A DNA stretch of 64,000 bases from Bacteroidota bacterium (GTDB lineage: Bacteria > Bacteroidota > Bacteroidia > Cytophagales > Spirosomataceae): positions 1 to 64,000 of the forward strand of contig JAIUOF010000003.1 of NCBI GenBank assembly GCA_020161355.1, in the 5' to 3' direction. Under the pieces are notes generated by a model. That model did not search any database and was not told the origin of the DNA. It saw nothing but the letters and a program-made list of their open reading frames with translations. The translations under genes and the position numbers were made by a program. Shown piece by piece: positions 15,527 to 25,380 of the stretch (its first letter is position 1; each line of letters opens with the position of its first letter).

Positions 15527-16864
15527 TCAATGACCACCACCTTGCAACACTACTTCGTCGTCACTTACTTTTGTAGTTTTTATCAATAAAGTGGCTAGTG
15601 CTGCCAAAAGCAACAAAACTCCGGCAAACATCACAGCATTTCTGGGGTCGTTACCGAGAAAGTTCTTTAAAACAGACCCAAAAGTAAGGGTTTGCAATAT
15701 CATCGGAACCACAATCATCATATTAATAAGACCCATATACACCCCATATCTTTCTTTGGGTATCTGGCTTACCACCATCAGGTACGGTATCCCCATCATA
15801 CTTGCCCAGCCTATCCCGAAACCCGTGATGGCCACAAAGAGCAAATTTTGGTTTTGGATATTGGGAAAAAATAAAAATCCTGCTCCCGCAAGTACTAAAC
15901 AAAGAAAATGAACATATTTCGGTCCGATTTTTTTTGCAAAATATACCAAGGCAAATGCCGACAAAAAGGTAACAATATTGTACCAGCCATTTACCAATCC
16001 TGTCCAGCTGACCGCTTTTTCATACAAACCGGGATCAGAAGCCGGAGTGGCATTCCAAACAGAAAGAGCTACACTTTTTGAACTGTTTTGCCAGTAACAA
16101 AACAAGGCATACCATTGAAACAAATAAACCACCGCCAGTTGCCACATCACCTTCGGCATATCTACAATCGCCGAAAATACATCGGTAAAAGGTGAAACCA
16201 GATTAAGCGGCTCAGATTTAATTTTCCTCAATTCATCTTCCGTTGGAGGAATTTCTTTTGTGGTTCTCATACTCCACCATATTGAACCAATAGAAAATAC
16301 TGCCCCAATAAAAAAAGAAGCATATACCCAATTGGGCAATGAACCGGTTTTCCCAATAAAAATCATTGGAAAAATAAATAAAGAAATATTGGCTAAAGTC
16401 TGCCCGAAACCAGTGAAAAAACTCTGAGCCTGAAAGCCTGTGGGCTGTTGATCAGAGTTTAGTGTATCAGCAATAAATGCCCTATAAGGCTCCATAGCTG
16501 TATTGTTTCCCGCATCCAAAATCCAAAGTAAGCCTGCTGCCATCCACAATGCACTGCTAAAAGGATAGGCTAAAAGAGCAAGGCTGCACATGATAGCTCC
16601 TATAAAAAAATAAGGCTTTCTTCTGCCCCATTTGGGACTCCAGGTTTTATCACTCAGAGCTCCAATAATAGGTTGAATGAGTAATCCTGTAACAGGGCCC
16701 GCAAGATTTAGAATTGGAATCTCATCAGGAGTAGCACCCAACATGTCATAGATAGGATTTACAGCACTTTGCTGTAAGCCAAAACTATACTGAATGCCAA
16801 AAAAACCGACATTCATATTGATAATATTGACAAAAGAAAGACGAGGTTTGGGTAAATTATTCAT
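15527..16864 (-). CDS. MFS transporter, SLC45/GPH-like sugar carrier
   Basis: A 445-residue, 12-helix major facilitator protein. The N-terminal FFGIQYSFGLQQSAVNPIYDMLG, the loop ALSDKTWSPKWGRRKPYFFIG between TM2 and TM3, and MEPYRAFIADTL match the branch that holds sucrose/maltose carriers. The second half has GWASMMGIPYLMVVSQIPKERYGVYMG. Cation-coupled disaccharide or glycoside uptake is the likely role. No glycosidase gene is next to it, so the substrate is open. It diverges from the Omp85-like gene across 157 bp. Confidence 0.82.
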   Translation of the reverse strand: MNNLPKPRLSFVNIINMNVGFFGIQYSFGLQQSAVNPIYDMLGATPDEIPILNLAGPVTGLLIQPIIGALSDKTWSPKWGRRKPYFFIGAIMCSLALLAYPFSSALWMAAGLLWILDAGNNTAMEPYRAFIADTLNSDQQPTGFQAQSFFTGFGQTLANISLFIFPMIFIGKTGSLPNWVYASFFIGAVFSIGSIWWSMRTTKEIPPTEDELRKIKSEPLNLVSPFTDVFSAIVDMPKVMWQLAVVYLFQWYALFCYWQNSSKSVALSVWNATPASDPGLYEKAVSWTGLVNGWYNIVTFLSAFALVYFAKKIGPKYVHFLCLVLAGAGFLFFPNIQNQNLLFVAITGFGIGWASMMGIPYLMVVSQIPKERYGVYMGLINMMIVVPMILQTLTFGSVLKNFLGNDPRNAVMFAGVLLLLAALATLLIKTTKVSDDEVVLQGGGH

Positions 16865-17021
16865 AGGTTCATTATAAGTATTTTTACAAAAGAAATTAAA
16901 AAAATTACATAATAAAAACAGACTGAAACATAATTGTTAATTATTGCTTAAAATAAATTTTTAGAATAGATTTTGAATGTATTTAGCGGTCTTTTTTAGC
17001 AAAAAGCCTTATTATTGCATC

Positions 17022-18437
17022 ATGGGCAATCGGACTAATCAATTCTTGAACAAAATATTTCTTTACATAGCTTTTCTTTTTTTGATAGTTTTCGGTCATA
17101 ACTTCCATGCATCGGCTCAGGAAAAGTGTTTTGTAAATACTATCAAAATCGAAGGCAACAAGAGAACATTCAGCTCAATTATCCTAAGAGAAATGAGCTT
17201 TCAACCTGGTGATTCAGTTGAAGTTTCCAAAATTGAAGAACAAATTAACAGAAGCAAACAAAATCTTAACAACACCAACCTTTTTCTTACTATTGACATC
17301 AGACACAGGCTCGAAAACCATGTTTTGGATGTTTACATATTAGTTAACGAACGCTGGTATCTCATTGCTTTACCGGAGATTTTACTCGCCGACCGCTCTT
17401 TTAATGAGTGGTGGTACGATCGCGGCCGTGACCTCAACCGGCTTACTTACGGCATCAATGCCAAGCATTTTAATCTCACCGGTGGCAATGACCAACTAAA
17501 ATTAAGAGCAATGGGTGGTTTTATTCCCTATTTTGAGCTTTCCTACAGTAAGCCCTATATTGATAAAAGAAAAAGAGTGGGAATCAGAACCGGGGTGTTT
17601 TATTCAACTCAAAGGACCATCGCTTATAGAACCTGGAACGACAAACTTGATTTTTTTAATACCGAAAACCGAATGCGGGAAAGAACCGGAGGATTTTTTG
17701 AGCTTAGGCTGCGGAATGCTCTCTATCACTTTCATTCAGTTAGTGTAGGTTTTAGCAGAAATAAGATTTCTGATACACTATCCAGTCTCAATTCTCAATA
17801 TTTTGGTGAAAATAATCATAAACTATCTTTTTGGAATCTGGCCTATGATTATCGTTTTGATTTCAGAGACAACCGCCAGTACCCACTAAAGGGTCTGTTA
17901 TATTTTTCACAATTGTCTGCTTCCATAGCTAATTCCGGATATTTTCAAACTAATTTATTTGCTTCTTTATCAATATATAAACCGATATCCGGTCGTTTTT
18001 TCTTTGAATCAAATATTAGGGGAAAGGTCAGTACACCTAAAAAACAACTTTACACTACCCTCAGAGGACTGGGTTTTGAAAATAATCTGGTCAGAGGCTA
18101 CGAGCTATATGTCATTGACGGTCAAAATTATGGAATATTTAAAAATACTATCAGATTTCAATTGGTTAAAACTGAGCTAAGCCTGACAAAATTTACTAGA
18201 ATGGCCCAATTTAAAACTTTACCATTGGCTATTTACCCAAATTTTTATTTTGATATTGGTTATATAAAAAATTATTTCCCGGAATACTCAAATTCAAAAC
18301 TATCTAACCAATTGTTAAAAGGTGGAGGCATAGGATTAGATTATGTGACCTGGTATAATACCACTGCACGCACCTATTATTCGATCAATCAGATGGGTGA
18401 AAGAAAATTATTTTTCGGAATTTTCAGAGAATTTTGA
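17022..18437 (+). CDS. Omp85/BamA-like outer-membrane barrel protein with one POTRA-like domain
   Basis: With the ATG at 17022 the 471-residue product has a signal peptide ending near FHASA-QEK. A single POTRA-like segment follows (VNTIKIEGNKRTFSSIILREM ... NTNLFLTIDI), then VNERWYLIALPEILLADRSF and a 16-strand-type barrel ending in an aromatic residue (FFGIFREF), the usual beta-signal. It is much shorter than BamA, which has five POTRA domains. It is therefore a TamA-like or lineage-specific member of unknown client, not the essential insertase. An upstream TTG could add 15 residues but would spoil the signal peptide. Confidence 0.78.
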   Translation: MGNRTNQFLNKIFLYIAFLFLIVFGHNFHASAQEKCFVNTIKIEGNKRTFSSIILREMSFQPGDSVEVSKIEEQINRSKQNLNNTNLFLTIDIRHRLENHVLDVYILVNERWYLIALPEILLADRSFNEWWYDRGRDLNRLTYGINAKHFNLTGGNDQLKLRAMGGFIPYFELSYSKPYIDKRKRVGIRTGVFYSTQRTIAYRTWNDKLDFFNTENRMRERTGGFFELRLRNALYHFHSVSVGFSRNKISDTLSSLNSQYFGENNHKLSFWNLAYDYRFDFRDNRQYPLKGLLYFSQLSASIANSGYFQTNLFASLSIYKPISGRFFFESNIRGKVSTPKKQLYTTLRGLGFENNLVRGYELYVIDGQNYGIFKNTIRFQLVKTELSLTKFTRMAQFKTLPLAIYPNFYFDIGYIKNYFPEYSNSKLSNQLLKGGGIGLDYVTWYNTTARTYYSINQMGERKLFFGIFREF

Positions 18438-18514
18438 AAGTTTCATAAATTATTATTCTTCAAATCATTATTTTTTTATATATTTGAATCCAAACTATAA
18501 CAAAAAGTAAAAAT

Positions 18515-18976
18515 TTGACGTCCCTAAAGCAACAAAAAGAAAACCAGCCAAAGAAAAAATCTAAAATATTACAGTGGTGCGATAAAATTATCGGCATCGG
18601 GGAAGGAGATTTTCGTGGGGTAACGATTGGTCAGGATTTTGACCAAATCAAAAATATCGAAAAAATGGAGCTCCTCGATGAAGGGGACGATTTCATGACT
18701 TTTAGCTGCACCAACGATGATTTCGAACTGATTGACATATCTTATTTTGGTAAAGACCGAAAACTCAATGCCATAAAAGTAAACGTTTATCTTAATCACC
18801 AACAGGATTCCGAATTATTGTTGAATGAACTGAAATCTCAATTTTCAGAAAAATTTGGGATTCCGGTAACCGAAGGCGATGGATTATACTGGCATCATGA
18901 CAGATTACATACAGTTTCTTTGAAAAACCGTTCCCATACCCTTGACAATGGCCTGGTTATCACAATCGAGAGCTAA
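18515..18976 (+). CDS. Hypothetical cytosolic protein
   Basis: I do not recognise this 153-residue protein. It starts with TTG at 18515; no ATG occurs before residue 51, and a shorter product would lose a well-formed beta-rich N-terminal part. A lysine-rich first 20 residues precede ILQWCDKIIGIGEGDFRGVTIGQ, then alternating strands and a helix (SELLLNELKSQFSEKFGIPV), ending in a strand. There is no signal peptide or membrane helix. It may be a small adaptor or immunity-type fold; nothing in the context decides this. Confidence 0.6.
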   Translation: MTSLKQQKENQPKKKSKILQWCDKIIGIGEGDFRGVTIGQDFDQIKNIEKMELLDEGDDFMTFSCTNDDFELIDISYFGKDRKLNAIKVNVYLNHQQDSELLLNELKSQFSEKFGIPVTEGDGLYWHHDRLHTVSLKNRSHTLDNGLVITIES

Positions 18977-19092
18977 GCCCTTCTTAATACTTGCTCTTTT
19001 GCTAAATATTTTACCGTTTTAAGAATGCACCAAACTGGGAAATTCTAATATAAATCGCCAAATTTGCGGTTCGATTTTTTAAAAATTTTCCA

Positions 19093-20922
19093 ATGGATGT
19101 AATCCGTCTTTTATCCGATTCTATTGCAAACCAGATTGCAGCCGGCGAAGTAGTTCAGCGGCCCGCTTCCGTGGTAAAAGAGCTTTTGGAAAACTCCATA
19201 GATGCCGGTGCACAAAATATTCAGTTAATTGTAAAAGATGCCGGAAAGGCTCTGATTCAGGTTATTGACGATGGCATGGGCATGTCACCTACCGATGCCC
19301 GAATGAGTTTTGAGCGGCATGCCACCTCCAAAATAAGGGAATCTGCCGACCTGTTCAATATCAAAACCATGGGTTTTAGGGGCGAAGCCCTGGCATCGAT
19401 CGCCGCTGTAGCACAGGTGGAATTAAAAACCAGAAGGGAGGAAGATGAGCTGGCGACCATCATCAATATAGAAGGCTCCGAGATAAAATCTCAGGAATTT
19501 GGTCAGAGCCCAAAAGGCACCAATCTGTTGATCAAAAATCTGTTTTTCAATGTACCTGCCCGCCGAAATTTTCTTAAGAGCAATCCGGTCGAAATGAAAC
19601 ACATATTGGAAGAATTCCAGCGAATGGCTCTGGCACATCCTGAGGTTTCTTTCAAGTTATTTCATAATGATATTGAGGTTTTCAATCTTGCTACTAACAA
19701 GCTCAACAAGAGAATTACGGATGTACTTGACAAAAGCTACCGCGATCAACTCGCACAATGTCAAGCAGATACTCCCTACCTGAAGATTTCGGGTTATGTG
19801 GGAAAACCACCCAGTGCCAAGAAAAATCGGGGCGACCAGTATTTTTTTGTAAATAAAAGATTCATAAAAAGTTCTTATCTCAATCACGCCGTAACGAGTG
19901 CGTTTGAAGCTACCATAAGCGAAGGAACTCATCCTTTTTATGCACTATTTCTGGAAATCGATCCGAGTCATATAGATATCAATATTCATCCCACCAAAAC
20001 AGAGATAAAATTTGATGACGAAAAAGCCATTTATGCCATTTTGAGATCGGCTGTAAAACAAGCCATCGGAGTTTATAACCTTACTCCAAGTATTGATTTT
20101 GAGGCAAATATAAATTTGGGAAACCTTGCATTGAATCCATGGAATCAAGCTCCAAGAAATGATTTCAGATCAGATTCGAACGTTGGTTCTTTTGAAAATT
20201 TTGGAAGAGATTCAAGACCAAATGAAAGGCCAAACCAGGAAAACTGGCAAAAGCTATTTGATGGTTTTGGTGAAAATCGCAACCTAGAACCTCAACCTGT
20301 GCTTTTTAGTAGTAAGATAAATCAGATTGAAGATTCTGTAAACCTCGGAAAAGAAGCCGAAGTGAATGCCATTCAGATTCACAATAGATTTATAATCAGT
20401 CAGATAAAAAGCGGAATTTTATTAATTGACCAGCAAAGTGCCTATGAAAGGATTTTTTATGAGAGATATTTGAGGGAAATTTCACAGCAAAAAGGGCTTT
20501 CACAGCAGATACTATTTCCCAAAACAGTCACTCTTTCGACAATTGACTATACGCTGAGTTTCGAGATCATAGACATGATCCGGAATATTGGTTTTAATGT
20601 GGAAGAATTTGGACAAAACACCTATATCATAAATGGTGTGCCTTCACAATTTTTGGACGAAGATGAAGCAGAGCTTTTTAAAAGCCTTATTGATCAATAC
20701 AAGGTTAACGAAAACAATCAGAAAATTGACAAAAAAGAAGCACTTGCTAAAACTTTAGCCAAAAGAAACGCCTCCAAAATGCAAAAAATTCTGACTAAGG
20801 AAGAAATCGGTGGGCTCATCAATCAGCTTTTCGAAACAGCCATGCCTTCGGTTAGTCCTGACGGAAATACTGTGATGAGTATCCTTACCTTAGAAAAACT
20901 TGCGGCTTTGTTGCTAAATTGA
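19093..20922 (+). CDS. mutL: DNA mismatch repair protein MutL
   Basis: MutL couples MutS mismatch recognition to strand incision. The GHKL ATPase domain is intact: SIANQIAAGEVVQRP, ELLENSIDAGA with the catalytic Glu, DDGMGM, HATSKI and FRGEALASIAAVA. The transducer domain carries FVNKRF and HPTKTEIKFDDE. A variable linker (about 335-415) precedes the C-terminal dimerisation domain. There the endonuclease motif DQHA(X)2E(X)4E reads DQQSAYERIFYE from Asp446, so His and Ala are replaced while Asp446, Glu452 and Glu457 stay. The later metal-binding Cys-containing motif appears as SPDGNT. Nicking activity is therefore uncertain. Confidence 0.93.
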   Translation: MDVIRLLSDSIANQIAAGEVVQRPASVVKELLENSIDAGAQNIQLIVKDAGKALIQVIDDGMGMSPTDARMSFERHATSKIRESADLFNIKTMGFRGEALASIAAVAQVELKTRREEDELATIINIEGSEIKSQEFGQSPKGTNLLIKNLFFNVPARRNFLKSNPVEMKHILEEFQRMALAHPEVSFKLFHNDIEVFNLATNKLNKRITDVLDKSYRDQLAQCQADTPYLKISGYVGKPPSAKKNRGDQYFFVNKRFIKSSYLNHAVTSAFEATISEGTHPFYALFLEIDPSHIDINIHPTKTEIKFDDEKAIYAILRSAVKQAIGVYNLTPSIDFEANINLGNLALNPWNQAPRNDFRSDSNVGSFENFGRDSRPNERPNQENWQKLFDGFGENRNLEPQPVLFSSKINQIEDSVNLGKEAEVNAIQIHNRFIISQIKSGILLIDQQSAYERIFYERYLREISQQKGLSQQILFPKTVTLSTIDYTLSFEIIDMIRNIGFNVEEFGQNTYIINGVPSQFLDEDEAELFKSLIDQYKVNENNQKIDKKEALAKTLAKRNASKMQKILTKEEIGGLINQLFETAMPSVSPDGNTVMSILTLEKLAALLLN

Positions 20923-20969
20923 CCTATTTTGATGGTAAGTTTGTTATCAAAAAATAAAATTCAAAGAAT

Positions 20970-21629
20970 ATGTTTGACCAATTGACTCCCAATGTCAAAA
21001 AACTATTGATTATAAATATTGCTGTATATTTTTTCGCACAATTGTATAACGAAAATTTCTTTATCCAATATTTTGCATTTTTTAATCCAATATTACCTAA
21101 TACTCAGGAACTATTAAACCCGGTTTTCAAACCCTGGCAATTTTTGACTTATATGTTTATGCACGGAAGTGTAGGCCACTTATTTAGCAATATGCTGGGT
21201 TTGTTTATTTTTGGACCAGCTCTGGAAACATATATGGGTTCTAAGAAGTTTATAATTTATTATTTGATTACAGGAATTGGAGCGGCACTTTTGAATACAG
21301 GTCTTAACATTTATGATATGTCAAAATTGGCGGTGGATTCAGAGGCGTTCTTTCGTGAAGCGGTAATACCGATGGTTGGGGCCTCAGGAGCCATATTCGG
21401 AATCCTTGCTGCTTTTGCATTTATTTTCCCTAATGTCGAGATGATGCTGCTATTCTTTCCTTTTCCGATCAAAGCCAAATATTTTGTAGCCATGTACGGG
21501 ATATATGAACTGGTACAGGGAACTGCGGGAATTCAAACCGGAATCGCCCATTTTGCTCATTTGGGTGGCTTGATTACAGGTTTAATTTTATTGAAGTTTT
21601 TTGGCTTTTCTAAACGAAATTATTATTAA
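20970..21629 (+). CDS. Rhomboid family intramembrane serine protease
   Basis: A 219-residue, six-helix rhomboid. The catalytic dyad is complete: Ser139 in GASGAIFG and His197 in AHLGGLITG. FMHGSVGHLFSNMLGLFIFG, the family's HxxxxHxxxN loop segment, is also present. It would cleave membrane-spanning substrates near their helix ends. It lies 32 bp upstream of a second rhomboid gene, so the pair is probably one transcript. Confidence 0.9.
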   Translation: MFDQLTPNVKKLLIINIAVYFFAQLYNENFFIQYFAFFNPILPNTQELLNPVFKPWQFLTYMFMHGSVGHLFSNMLGLFIFGPALETYMGSKKFIIYYLITGIGAALLNTGLNIYDMSKLAVDSEAFFREAVIPMVGASGAIFGILAAFAFIFPNVEMMLLFFPFPIKAKYFVAMYGIYELVQGTAGIQTGIAHFAHLGGLITGLILLKFFGFSKRNYY

Positions 21630-21661
21630 ATTCGTATTCTAAATTATCAGACTAAAAGACA

Positions 21662-22570
21662 ATGGGTGGGATTTTTGATGATTTAAAAAATGCATTTAGG
21701 AAACAAAACAATCAGGTCGTGCAGATGATCCTGATTTTTTCTATTGTATTTATCCTGCATTGGCTTCTCACTTTTAGTTTTTCTTTATTCCCCAATCCAA
21801 AAATCTATTCGCAGTTTCTCAATGAGAATTTCTTTCTGAGCACCAGTCTCATAGCCTTTATTAAACACCCCTGGACGCTCCTGATATATCCTTTTACCAA
21901 TGCCAGTATTCTCGATTTGATATTTAACAGCCTAGCTTTGTTTTGGTTTGGGCATATACTTACTGATTTCCTTGGGGGGAGAAAAGTGCTGCTGGTTTTT
22001 GTATCAGGTGCTATTGCCGGTTTTGTACTCTATAGTATTGCAGCTTTTGGACTTCAATACGTCCGTCCATTTAAACCGGCTCCTTATATTTTTGGAGCTT
22101 CAGCTGGCGTTTATGCAGTTTTGTTTGCTGCCATAGGCCTGTTGCCCTTATATGAAATGATGTTTTTCAGGTTTTTTATTAAACTAAAACATATAGCAAT
22201 AGCCTTGCTGGTAATTTCTTTGCTAATTGATTACCGAACAGGCATCATCCATATAGGTGCGGCTTCTTTTGGATATTTTTATGTTAAATTTCTCAAGACC
22301 GGGCTCAATTTTACCCAACCTTTTGAGAGTTTAATAATGAAAATGGAAAAAATGGGCAAACAAAAACCTGATAAAAAAACTTTCCGATCTTACAGTAAGT
22401 CGCCGGTAGGAGAATACAACCGGTCTCAATATTTTGATGAACAGAGCTATTATCCCGACCAGGAAGAGATAGATTATTTGTTGGATAAGATAAATAAATC
22501 GGGGGGATATGAAAGCTTGTCTAAAGCTGAAAAAGACCGGCTTTTCAGAGCCAGTCAAAAGAAAGATTAA
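21662..22570 (+). CDS. Second rhomboid family protein with extended C-terminal tail
   Basis: A 302-residue rhomboid-like protein. A cytosolic N-terminus is followed by six helices. The candidate nucleophile Ser147 sits in GASAGVYA and His197 in IIHIGAASFGY, so the dyad seems kept, although the HxxxN loop motif of the upstream paralogue is replaced by TNASILDLIFNSLALFWFG. A soluble tail (about 225-302) ends in EIDYLLDKINKSGGYESLSKAEKDRLFRAS, a short conserved module (DUF6576-like) seen on Bacteroidota rhomboids. Its partner or substrate is unknown. Confidence 0.82.
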   Translation: MGGIFDDLKNAFRKQNNQVVQMILIFSIVFILHWLLTFSFSLFPNPKIYSQFLNENFFLSTSLIAFIKHPWTLLIYPFTNASILDLIFNSLALFWFGHILTDFLGGRKVLLVFVSGAIAGFVLYSIAAFGLQYVRPFKPAPYIFGASAGVYAVLFAAIGLLPLYEMMFFRFFIKLKHIAIALLVISLLIDYRTGIIHIGAASFGYFYVKFLKTGLNFTQPFESLIMKMEKMGKQKPDKKTFRSYSKSPVGEYNRSQYFDEQSYYPDQEEIDYLLDKINKSGGYESLSKAEKDRLFRASQKKD

Positions 22571-22633
22571 ACATTTTAAAGTCTGTTAAACAATTTCAAA
22601 CAAAAATGGTTAACAGAAGATAAACCAAACGTC

Positions 22634-24562
22634 ATGTTAATAACCCAGGGTCCTCTTTTAGAAAAAATAGATTTGCCATCAGATCTGAAAAAACTAAAAA
22701 AAGAACAATTGCATCAGCTATCTGAAGAGGTACGCCAATACATCATTGACATGGTGTCGGTTCATGGTGGCCATTTCGGAGCCAGTTTGGGAGTAGTAGA
22801 GCTCACAGTGGCACTGCATTACGTTTTCAATACTCCTGACGACCAACTAGTTTGGGACGTTGGCCATCAAGCTTACGGCCATAAAATTCTTACGGGAAGG
22901 AAAAATAAATTTGAAACCAACAGAATTTATGGTGGTATTTCGGGCTTTCCAAAAAGAAAAGAGAGCGAATACGATGCTTTTGGTGTAGGTCATTCCTCCA
23001 CATCGATATCTGCTGCACTAGGAATGGCCATGGGATCATTACACAATGGAAATACCAGCCGCCAACATATTGCAGTCATCGGTGATGGTGCCCTAACTGC
23101 AGGTCTGGCCTTCGAAGGTATGAATCATGCAGGCTCGGTCAAAGATGCCAACCTGCTCATTATCCTCAACGACAATTGCATGGCTATCGATCCCAACGTG
23201 GGAGCATTGAAGGAATATCTGACGGATATCACTACCTCAAAAACTTACAATAAAGTAAAAGATGAGGTTTGGAATCTGCTCGGAAAAATGAGTAAATTCG
23301 GGAAAAGTGCCCGCGAAATAGTGGCAAAAGTCGATGCTGCCATGAAAAGTACGCTCATAAGCCAAAGCAACTTTTTTGAGGCTCTGAACCTAAGGTATTT
23401 TGGCCCGATAGACGGTCATGATGTAGATCACCTTGTAGATGTATTAAACGACCTCAAAAATATTCCAGGTCCGAAAATCCTGCATTGCCTTACCGTTAAA
23501 GGCAAAGGCTATGGACCAGCTGAGGAAGATCAAACCAAGTGGCACGCTCCGGGTCTTTTTGACAAAGTTACCGGTGAAATCAAGAAGAAAAATTACACCC
23601 GGCCAATGCCTCCTAAGTTTCAGGATGTATTTGGCCATACCATTGTAGAACTTGCAGAAAAAAATAAAAAAATTGTAGGAATCACACCTGCAATGCCTTC
23701 GGGTTCATCGCTCAATATCATGATGAAAGCCATGCCAGACCGTGCTTTTGACGTGGGTATTGCCGAGCAACATGCAGTTACACTTTCTGCCGGAATGGCT
23801 ACCCAGGGGCTTACAGTTTTCTGCAACATTTACAGTTCATTTATGCAGCGGGCTTATGACCAGGTGGTTCATGACGTATGTCTGCAGTATCTGCCTGTTA
23901 TATTCTGTCTTGATCGGGCCGGATTTGCGGGAGCAGATGGCCCTACACATCATGGTGCCTACGATATAGCTTTTATGAGGTGTATTCCAAATATGATTAT
24001 AGCTTCACCACTTGATGAGGAAGAACTCAGAAATTTAATGTTTTTGGCCCAATCTGAAGATGTGCAAAATGGTAAACAGGCCTTTACCATCAGATACCCC
24101 AGGGGCGAAGGGGTGATGCCCGACTGGAGACGGCCATTTTCAAAAATTGAGATTGGAAAAGGTCAAAAATTAAAAGATGGAGATGATCTTGCAATTTTGA
24201 GTTTTGGTCCAATTGGTAACGAGGTCAAAAAAGCAATAGAGAAACTCGAAATCAGCATGAGTGTTGCACATTATGACATGCGTTTTGCCAAACCTCTCGA
24301 TGAAGAAATGTTGCATGAGATTTTCCGGAAATTTGACAAAGTAATAGTAGTGGAAGACGGTTGTATTCAGGGAGGAGTTGGTTCAGCTGTGCTGGAGTTT
24401 ATGAGTGAAAATAATTACAATGCATCTCTAAAACGCCTTGGAATACCCGACAGAGTCGTTGAACATGGTGAGCAACCTCAACTCTGGGCCGAATGTGGCT
24501 TTGATGCCAATGGCATAGCCAGGGCTGCGGAGCGTTTTTTCGAAATCGAAGCAATTAAATAA
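22634..24562 (+). CDS. dxs: 1-deoxy-D-xylulose-5-phosphate synthase
   Basis: Condenses pyruvate with glyceraldehyde 3-phosphate in a thiamine-diphosphate-dependent reaction, the first step of the MEP isoprenoid pathway; the product also feeds thiamine and pyridoxal synthesis. The 642-residue protein has the N-terminal VSVHGGHFGASLG, the ThDP/Mg motif GDGALTAG followed by LNDNCMAI, the PYR domain with GIAEQHAVTLSAG, DRAGFAGADGPTHHG, and the C-terminal transketolase domain (EDGCIQGGVGSAV). Length and motif order are normal. The stop is followed after one base by the ATG of an ATPase gene. Confidence 0.95.
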   Translation: MLITQGPLLEKIDLPSDLKKLKKEQLHQLSEEVRQYIIDMVSVHGGHFGASLGVVELTVALHYVFNTPDDQLVWDVGHQAYGHKILTGRKNKFETNRIYGGISGFPKRKESEYDAFGVGHSSTSISAALGMAMGSLHNGNTSRQHIAVIGDGALTAGLAFEGMNHAGSVKDANLLIILNDNCMAIDPNVGALKEYLTDITTSKTYNKVKDEVWNLLGKMSKFGKSAREIVAKVDAAMKSTLISQSNFFEALNLRYFGPIDGHDVDHLVDVLNDLKNIPGPKILHCLTVKGKGYGPAEEDQTKWHAPGLFDKVTGEIKKKNYTRPMPPKFQDVFGHTIVELAEKNKKIVGITPAMPSGSSLNIMMKAMPDRAFDVGIAEQHAVTLSAGMATQGLTVFCNIYSSFMQRAYDQVVHDVCLQYLPVIFCLDRAGFAGADGPTHHGAYDIAFMRCIPNMIIASPLDEEELRNLMFLAQSEDVQNGKQAFTIRYPRGEGVMPDWRRPFSKIEIGKGQKLKDGDDLAILSFGPIGNEVKKAIEKLEISMSVAHYDMRFAKPLDEEMLHEIFRKFDKVIVVEDGCIQGGVGSAVLEFMSENNYNASLKRLGIPDRVVEHGEQPQLWAECGFDANGIARAAERFFEIEAIK

Positions 24563-24563
24563 A

Positions 24564-25355
24564 ATGACAATAGAAAGTTTTGGCCTCAGAAATCTTCCTG
24601 ATTCTGAGGCTTTTCCTTTTAATTTACCCCTTATAAAAAACCTTGAAACAGTAAAACTAAAAAACAATATTACTTTTTTAGTAGGTGAAAACGGAGCCGG
24701 TAAATCAACCTTACTCGAAGCCCTCGCTTATGCCACCAATATACCTGTCGCGGGAGGAATGGCGATAGCTGATGACCCACTAATGCAGGCAGCCAGAGAA
24801 TTAGGCAAAATGCTTTCGGTAAGATATACTCAAAAATCCAACTCAGGTTTTTTTTCAAGGGCAGAAGATTTTATTGGTTTTGTAAAAAATATTCAGCAAA
24901 AAATTGCTGGCTTAAGTCAGGAGATCCAGGAAATAGAAGATAACTGGACAGGAGGTGACCTTAATCTGGCCACGAAATATATAAAAGCTGAAAGACAAGC
25001 ATTAATTGACAGGTATGGAGAAGACCTCGATGCCATGAGTCATGGTGAAGGATTTTTGAAGTTTTTTCTGGGCAGAATAACCGGCAAAGGCCTTTACATC
25101 ATGGATGAGCCCGAGGCTGCCCTTTCGCCTCAAAGACAGCTTTCTCTGATTTCGCTCATTATGCAAAAAGTGAAAGAAAACGACAGCCAGTTTATTATCG
25201 CCTCCCACAGCCCCATCATCATGGCGATACCAGGTGCTCAGATTTTAAATATAGAAGAAGGCAAAATAACTGAAATCTCCTGGCGAGAAACTGCACATTA
25301 TCAGATCACCCGGCAGTTTTTAGATAATCCTGAAGTATATTTGAGAGAATTGTAA
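24564..25355 (+). CDS. ABC-type AAA ATPase (AAA_21-like), cytosolic
   Basis: A 263-residue soluble ATPase of the ABC/SMC-like class. The Walker A motif GENGAGKST is at 41-49, SHGEGFLKFF resembles an ABC signature, Walker B is GLYIMDEPEAALSP, and the H-loop is IASHSP. A short coiled segment (about 105-130) sits between. Transporter ATPases differ in the helical domain and have a permease partner, which is missing here. Similar proteins are annotated only as predicted ATPases. It starts one base after dxs, so translation is probably coupled, but the functional link is unknown. Confidence 0.82.
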   Translation: MTIESFGLRNLPDSEAFPFNLPLIKNLETVKLKNNITFLVGENGAGKSTLLEALAYATNIPVAGGMAIADDPLMQAARELGKMLSVRYTQKSNSGFFSRAEDFIGFVKNIQQKIAGLSQEIQEIEDNWTGGDLNLATKYIKAERQALIDRYGEDLDAMSHGEGFLKFFLGRITGKGLYIMDEPEAALSPQRQLSLISLIMQKVKENDSQFIIASHSPIIMAIPGAQILNIEEGKITEISWRETAHYQITRQFLDNPEVYLREL

Positions 25356-25380
25356 TATCAGCTAAAATTATAAGCAGTAC

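Noticed and set aside
22583..22616. CTGTTAA...TTAACAG inverted repeat before dxs
   Set aside because: Only 7-bp AT-rich arms with a 20-nt spacer; likely chance in this composition.
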